The notes under the pieces are model-generated. The model did not search any database and had not been told where the DNA came from. It worked only from the letters and a program-made list of their open reading frames with translations. A DNA stretch of 64,000 bases from Pyrus communis (taxonomy: Eukaryota > Streptophyta > Magnoliopsida > Rosales > Rosaceae), in NCBI RefSeq assembly GCF_963583255.1, contig NC_084813.1, forward strand, positions 1,241,001 to 1,305,000, in the 5' to 3' direction. Shown here piece by piece: positions 62,581 to 64,000 of this stretch (within the stretch, counting starts at the first letter, position 1; each line of letters starts with the position of its first letter). The position numbers and the translations under genes were made by a program.

Positions 62581-64000
62581 AGTTCTGCATGCGCACCATT
62601 TATGAAATTATCAAGTGTGATGAAGCTAGGGGACTCTCAAGTACGTTGATTTTTTACCCTGAAAAGGTGAGTAGGAACATTGAAAAAATGTATGTGTGTG
62701 GATATATATAAGTGGAAAATTGAAATTAAATTGCCAAAATACAATATCGCCGCTATTACAAAGTCATAGTAGTTGCTTGAATGAATCCAACGAAGAATTT
62801 CTTGCTTGATAGAGATGATTGACGTCGTTATTGTACCTTTAACGTCGTTATTGTACCTGCAACTGCAGTTAAGTGAAACATTGAAAACATGTATGTATAG
62901 ATGTAAGTGGAACATTGATATGTCATATGGTTGTAATCTTATGATATATTATAGTTGACCATATGTATGTTGCCTTACAAATTTAAAGGGCGCAAGGGAA
63001 AGGTTAACCTCTCATAATTCGAAACATAAGTAGATTAACAATAATGGAGAATGAAAGTCTTAAGCAATAGGGTTAGTACAAGTAAAGAGACAAAAGAAGA
63101 GTGTGACAATGTGTCAAAATTAGTATACGTGAAAGTTCAATTTCTTTCCGAACGAAACGAGAGTGGAAGTCTTACGACACCATTTATGAAATCATCAAGT
63201 GTGATGCAGGTAGGGGACACTAAAACGTAATTTTGAACCTCAAAAACTGAGTAGGAACTTGTAAATTATCTGCCCTTTCATGATAACTTAAGAACACCTG
63301 TTCGACCTTTTATTGATCTTTATTACTATATATAATTAAGACATTTATTAGATTAGAGAAAACCCTTAAAAATCTTGTCGCTAGTTTCTGAACAAAATAA
63401 TCATCATAATTATCACCTAATTAATAGTTTAGAACATGAGAAATCTCTCATCAGATACTAACCAATTAACATGTATTTAAAAGAGATTGTCAACGAACGC
63501 CTATGAACTAACCCAAATAATGTGAGGTAAACTCATAATTTTTTATAGTTTATGTGTATCAGATGTTGACTAACCAAATACAGAGAAAGGGATGCTACAA
63601 TTAGACATTGCACGCTTAAATTCTGTCAATTATTATTCATGAAAGGCCATTTCTATAAGAAATGTTTTCTTAGTCGAGAGGAATGTGCGGTCACTTACTC
63701 ATGGATTTGAATAATTCGATATAAAAAATCGAGAATAAATGAATGTGATTTTAGTATTTGAATCTCAATCTCTGATATCAAATTTAATGGTGAGGTAACC
63801 ACGCATTCTTTAATCATATGGTAACTAAGAGAATGAGGCTTCATGAAACTGGAATTAACCTGGCTCCTCACTTGATGGGGAGGAGTTCCTCCTCAATTCA
63901 TTTCATGGTCAATTTACAAAATTTCATGATTCATGATAACCGTTCATTTTGTAAAGATTATTTTGGTAAAAAATAAATAAAATATGAGATAGTTTAGTCA

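Larger units (their letters stand above)
60416..64000. other. Right part of the local duplication, no gene seen
   Basis: 60416-60960 continues the target of the Copia element and has its sister at about 63550-63960. Within it, a TTAATCACCTGATGACTAA unit occurs at about 60684 and 60803, and a variant at about 63810. An 80-bp tandem pair lies at 60997-61156. A SINE-like tail with CAAGTGAAGAG lies at about 61140-61260. A 449-bp tandem pair lies at 61683-62580. 62640-62920 is related to 53560-53760 (AACTGCAGTTAAGTG). No coding region is supported. Confidence 0.6.

Noticed and set aside
53609..62915. Pair of related small open frames (53609-53803 and 62637-62915) sharing an NCSCRY motif
   Set aside because: The likeness comes from the duplicated non-coding unit. 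The frames do not stay open over the same length in both copies.

Overview
This window is nuclear DNA of a flowering plant. Genes are split by GT-AG introns, long AT-rich intergenic stretches are full of small palindromic transposons, and Copia, Gypsy, LINE and Mutator-like elements are all present. The gene families are plant-specific (DUF26 plasmodesmal protein, RKL1-type receptor kinase, peroxisomal small heat-shock protein). The style of the dispersed repeats suggests a woody rosid, perhaps the apple/pear tribe of Rosaceae, but the sequence alone does not prove this.

Gene-bearing part (1.3-41.8 kb). Five intact genes and one broken gene are supported, all on the minus strand. ARL8-type small GTPase (1302-5564, six exons, 184 aa). 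RKL1/RLK902-like LRR receptor pseudokinase (7533-10462, two exons, 626 aa) with DFC in place of DFG. Relic of a peroxisomal HSP15.7-type small heat-shock gene (13316-14309) with three frame breaks but an apparently intact heat-shock promoter. Plasmodesmata-located protein (18007-19694, 284 aa). Nudix hydrolase of the NUDT17 group (25213-26448, five exons, 192 aa). CAP-G, the HEAT-repeat subunit of condensin I (35099-41807, twelve exons, 1032 aa, one GC-AG intron). From memory, CAP-G, PDLP7, HSP15.7 and an ARL8 gene lie close together in Arabidopsis (At5g37630-At5g37680), so this looks like an old conserved block. The products act in separate processes (lysosome/vacuole trafficking and tobamovirus host factor, cell-surface signalling, peroxisomal proteostasis, cell-to-cell channels, nucleotide clean-up, chromosome condensation). 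They are not an operon or pathway.

Transposon-rich part (42-64 kb). In order: a 1.27-kb Mutator-like element with terminal inverted repeats of about 200 bp or more; a hairpin-forming inverted repeat; a 5'-truncated LINE with a poly(A) end; a heavily decayed Ty3/Gypsy remnant; and a very young, almost complete Ty1/Copia element (55079-60415). The Copia element has 303-bp LTRs with one mismatch, a GTTTA target duplication, primer-binding and polypurine sites, and one gag-pol frame interrupted by a single TGA. It sits inside a locally duplicated sequence whose uninterrupted sister copy lies at about 63.5 kb. The last 3.6 kb and the left flank of the Copia element are copies of this duplicated unit.

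The gaps carry many copies of short non-autonomous repeats. I recognised no tRNA, rRNA, CRISPR array or known small-RNA gene. No wholly new system was identified. The most notable items are the heat-shock pseudogene with a surviving promoter, the DFC pseudokinase, and the young Copia insertion with its paralogous empty site.
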